Source of the DNA: Anaerolineales bacterium
Lineage (GTDB): Bacteria > Chloroflexota > Anaerolineae > Anaerolineales > Villigracilaceae
Assembly (NCBI GenBank): GCA_015489255.1
Contig: WGAD01000294.1
Coordinates: 1-8,120, forward strand
Length of the DNA: 8,120 nt
Reading direction: 5' to 3'
Made by a program: the position numbers and the translations under genes. Of this stretch, positions 5,965 through 8,120 are shown piece after piece. The notes below the pieces were generated by a model. That model saw only the letters and a list, made by a program, of their open reading frames with translations, was not told where the DNA came from and ran no database searches. Position 1 is the first letter of the stretch. Every line of letters begins with the position of its first letter.

Positions 5965-8120
5965 CGGATAAGCAACGTTTTCAAGAGAAGATGAACGAAG
6001 GCCATTCCGCTGCCTGGGATCAGGATTGGGCGGCAGCAGCGCAGGCTTACGCCGCTGCGCTGGAGATCGTGCCCGGCGACCCACAGGCGCTGACGAATTT
6101 GGGGCTGGCGTATTATCAATTGCAGCAGTACGACGAAGCCTTGCAAGCCTATTTGCAGGCTGTGAAGGCTGCGCCCCACGACCCCATCCCCTGCGAAAAA
6201 GTAGGAGAACTGAGCGAGCGGCTGGGAAACTTGAAGCAGGCTGTCAGCTATTTCCTCAAGGCGGCAGAGCTGCACATCCGGCAGCGCAACATTGAAAAAG
6301 CGCTGGAAAACTGGGCGCGCGTCACGCGCATCGATCCGGAAAACATTTTGGCGCATTCCCGCCTGGCGCTGGCTCATGAGCGGTTGAAGCACAACAAGCA
6401 AGCGGCGGTGGAATACCTGGCGCTTGCCAGCCTGGTGCAACGCCGCGGTGATTTGCAGCGGACGAAGGAGTTCGTCCAGAAAGCCTTGCAACTGGACCCG
6501 GAAAGCAGCGAGGCGCGCGCAGCAGCGCGCACGATCGCCGAAGGCAATCTGTTACCCAAGCCGGCCCGCCCCAAAGGGGGCACCGGTCCTCTGCGGATGG
6601 CAAAGGTGAAGCAACTGGCTGCCCCCCAGGGCGCAACCCGGGCAGCCGCCCGCGACCCGGTATCAGACGCGGCCAACCGCGCCCTGCGTCTGCTGGCGGA
6701 TATCCTGTTTGAGATCTCCGAAGAAAGCGATGGCAGCTTGCAAACCCGCCCCGGGCTAAAAGGACTGATGCGCAACACCGGGTCGTTGCAAACGCTGGAA
6801 CGCAACCGTTCTCGCATTATGCTGCACCTTGGACAGGCGATCGATTCCCAGACGAACAACGATTATGCCCAGGCAGCAACGGAGCTGGAAGCGGCTATCG
6901 GCAGCGGGTTCGAGCACCCGGCGGCGGATTTTGACCTGGGATACTTGCGTTATAAAGAAGGGCGGCTGGAAAGCGCCCAGCGCCATCTGCGGCGGGCGTT
7001 GGAACATGCCGACTTTGCCCTGGCTTCTCGCTTGCTGATCGCCCAGATCCGCGAACAAAGCGGCAACCTGAAAGAGGCTGCCGAAGAATATTTGCACGCC
7101 CTGAAGGTGGCCGATGCCCACACGCTGCCGGACGATCGCGCCGCGGAATTGCGCGCCCTCTACGATACGGTGCTGGAAGACCTGCGTAAAAAAGACGACG
7201 AAGAACTCTTCCGCCGCATGGCCGAAAACATCCGTAGCATGTTGTTGCAACCCCGCTGGGAAGAGAAACTGCGTGAAGCGCGCAGCGAATTGAGCGCTGC
7301 TCATAACGGCGCCTTGCTTCCGCTGACGGAGCTGATCATCGCTTCTCAAAGCGCCCAGGTGCTGGAAGCCTTGCAAAACATCAACCAGCTGGCGCGCCGT
7401 GGTTTTTTGCGCAGCGCCATGGAGGAGGCTTACTTCGCCATCTCTTTTGCGCCCAACTACTTGCCGCTGCACACACTGGTCGGCGATTTGCTCGTGCAAG
7501 GGAACCGACTGGAAGCCGCCGTGGAGAAATATAAAATGGTGGCCCGCAGTTATGAGATCCGCGGCGAAAGCGACCAGGCTACGCGGGTATTGCGAAAAGT
7601 GGTGGAAATGTCGCCGATGGACCTATCGGCACGCCAGGCTTTGATCGATGCCCTGGTGAAGCAGAACGATTTCCAGGCAGCCATTCAGGAATACATCAAC
7701 CTGGCCGACTTTCACTACCGGTTGGCCCAACTGGAGCAGGCGCAGCGGACGTACAGCGAAGCCCTGCGCCTGGCGCAGCACCACAGCCGCAACCAGGGCG
7801 TCAGCGTACATATTCTCGAACGCATGGCAGATATCAATTTGCAGCGGTTGGACTGGAAACAGGCGTTGCGCATGTATGAGCAGATCCGCAGCCTGGCGCC
7901 AGATAACCTGACCGCGCACCGGCAGGTCATCGATCTGAATTTGCGGCTGGCGCAATTCGACCGGGCGGCAGCGGAATTGCGCAATACTCTGGCCTTTCTG
8001 GAGGGCAAGAAATCCCTCGATGAAAGCATCGCCTTCCTGGAAGAACTGGCCGCCAGCCACCACAACAACACCTTAATCCAGCAGGCGTTGGCCAATGTGT
8101 ATGCCCGCGCTGGGCGGCAA
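5961..8120 (+). CDS. Large tetratricopeptide-repeat protein, 3' end outside window
   Basis: The frame runs from the ATG at 5961 to the window edge without a stop, giving 720 residues and more beyond. The ATG overlaps the polA stop as ATGA, and GGGAAGG (5950-5956) lies 4 bases upstream as ribosome site, so translation is probably coupled to polA. It has no signal peptide or membrane segment and should be a cytoplasmic helical scaffold. TPR-type helix pairs cover about residues 7-182 (clearest at 41-74, with NLGLAYYQLQQYDEAL), 322-386 and 503-720. Several repeats are grouped in 54-residue units, at 75-128, 129-182, 501-554 and 650-703. A basic, Gly/Pro-rich, acid-free linker lies at about 199-231. 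Residues 236-300 and 390-500 are helical but less clearly TPR. TPRs bind partner proteins; the partner here is unknown. The position after polA suggests a DNA-maintenance context, but a housekeeping scaffold that merely shares the transcript is equally possible. Confidence 0.93.
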   Translation, partial: MTDKQRFQEKMNEGHSAAWDQDWAAAAQAYAAALEIVPGDPQALTNLGLAYYQLQQYDEALQAYLQAVKAAPHDPIPCEKVGELSERLGNLKQAVSYFLKAAELHIRQRNIEKALENWARVTRIDPENILAHSRLALAHERLKHNKQAAVEYLALASLVQRRGDLQRTKEFVQKALQLDPESSEARAAARTIAEGNLLPKPARPKGGTGPLRMAKVKQLAAPQGATRAAARDPVSDAANRALRLLADILFEISEESDGSLQTRPGLKGLMRNTGSLQTLERNRSRIMLHLGQAIDSQTNNDYAQAATELEAAIGSGFEHPAADFDLGYLRYKEGRLESAQRHLRRALEHADFALASRLLIAQIREQSGNLKEAAEEYLHALKVADAHTLPDDRAAELRALYDTVLEDLRKKDDEELFRRMAENIRSMLLQPRWEEKLREARSELSAAHNGALLPLTELIIASQSAQVLEALQNINQLARRGFLRSAMEEAYFAISFAPNYLPLHTLVGDLLVQGNRLEAAVEKYKMVARSYEIRGESDQATRVLRKVVEMSPMDLSARQALIDALVKQNDFQAAIQEYINLADFHYRLAQLEQAQRTYSEALRLAQHHSRNQGVSVHILERMADINLQRLDWKQALRMYEQIRSLAPDNLTAHRQVIDLNLRLAQFDRAAAELRNTLAFLEGKKSLDESIAFLEELAASHHNNTLIQQALANVYARAGRQ

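Noticed and set aside
6513..6530. GCGCGC-AGCA-GCGCGC hairpin as a terminator.
   Set aside because: It lies inside the TPR coding sequence (Ala/Arg codons) and has no T-run; it is explained by GC-rich codons.
1..8120. tRNA, rRNA, CRISPR array or riboswitch.
   Set aside because: No cloverleaf, spaced direct repeats or conserved aptamer patterns were seen; nearly all bases are coding.

Overview
The window reads as bacterial chromosomal sequence of moderately high GC with dense, tightly packed coding. My best guess is Chloroflexota (Anaerolineae-like). This rests on an impression of gene style: a long TPR protein, a receiver/roadblock-type fusion, and a PolA that keeps its proofreading exonuclease. 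No marker gene here fixes the taxonomy. There are no RNA genes, CRISPR arrays, insertion sequences or prophage genes. No gene-free stretch is longer than about 155 bases.

Layout. Positions 2-550 (+) hold the 3' end of an unrecognised gene: an acidic linker followed by two winged-helix-like segments. It converges with a metallo-beta-lactamase-fold hydrolase on the minus strand (565-1416), leaving only 14 bases between the stop codons, which lie inside a possible shared hairpin. Between 1417 and 1569 is a divergent promoter region with a TTTGCA/TGCAAA inverted repeat and candidate promoter elements in both directions.

From 1570 rightwards, three genes form one tight unit. The first is a 530-residue multidomain protein. 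The second is DNA polymerase I, starting 3 bases later. The third is a long TPR protein whose ATG overlaps the polA stop (ATGA); it runs off the window after 720 codons. The spacing implies co-transcription and, at the second junction, translational coupling.

The most notable item is the 530-residue protein. Its N-terminus looks like a degenerate response-regulator receiver and the next segment like a roadblock/LC7 domain. After a long disordered linker, its C-terminus closely resembles the IS200/IS605 Y1 transposase fold. The HUH metal-binding histidines have been replaced (F455, Q457), while the tyrosine at the catalytic position (Y520) remains. I read this as a domesticated, probably non-catalytic single-strand or hairpin DNA-binding module joined to signalling domains and expressed with PolA. 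PolA itself appears fully equipped: 5'-nuclease, active-looking 3'-5' exonuclease and polymerase. It also carries an exact sliding-clamp-binding pentapeptide, QLSLF, in the linker between the two nuclease domains. Together these suggest a repair or replication operon with an uncharacterised regulator or adaptor at the front and a TPR scaffold at the end. That functional link is inference from gene order.
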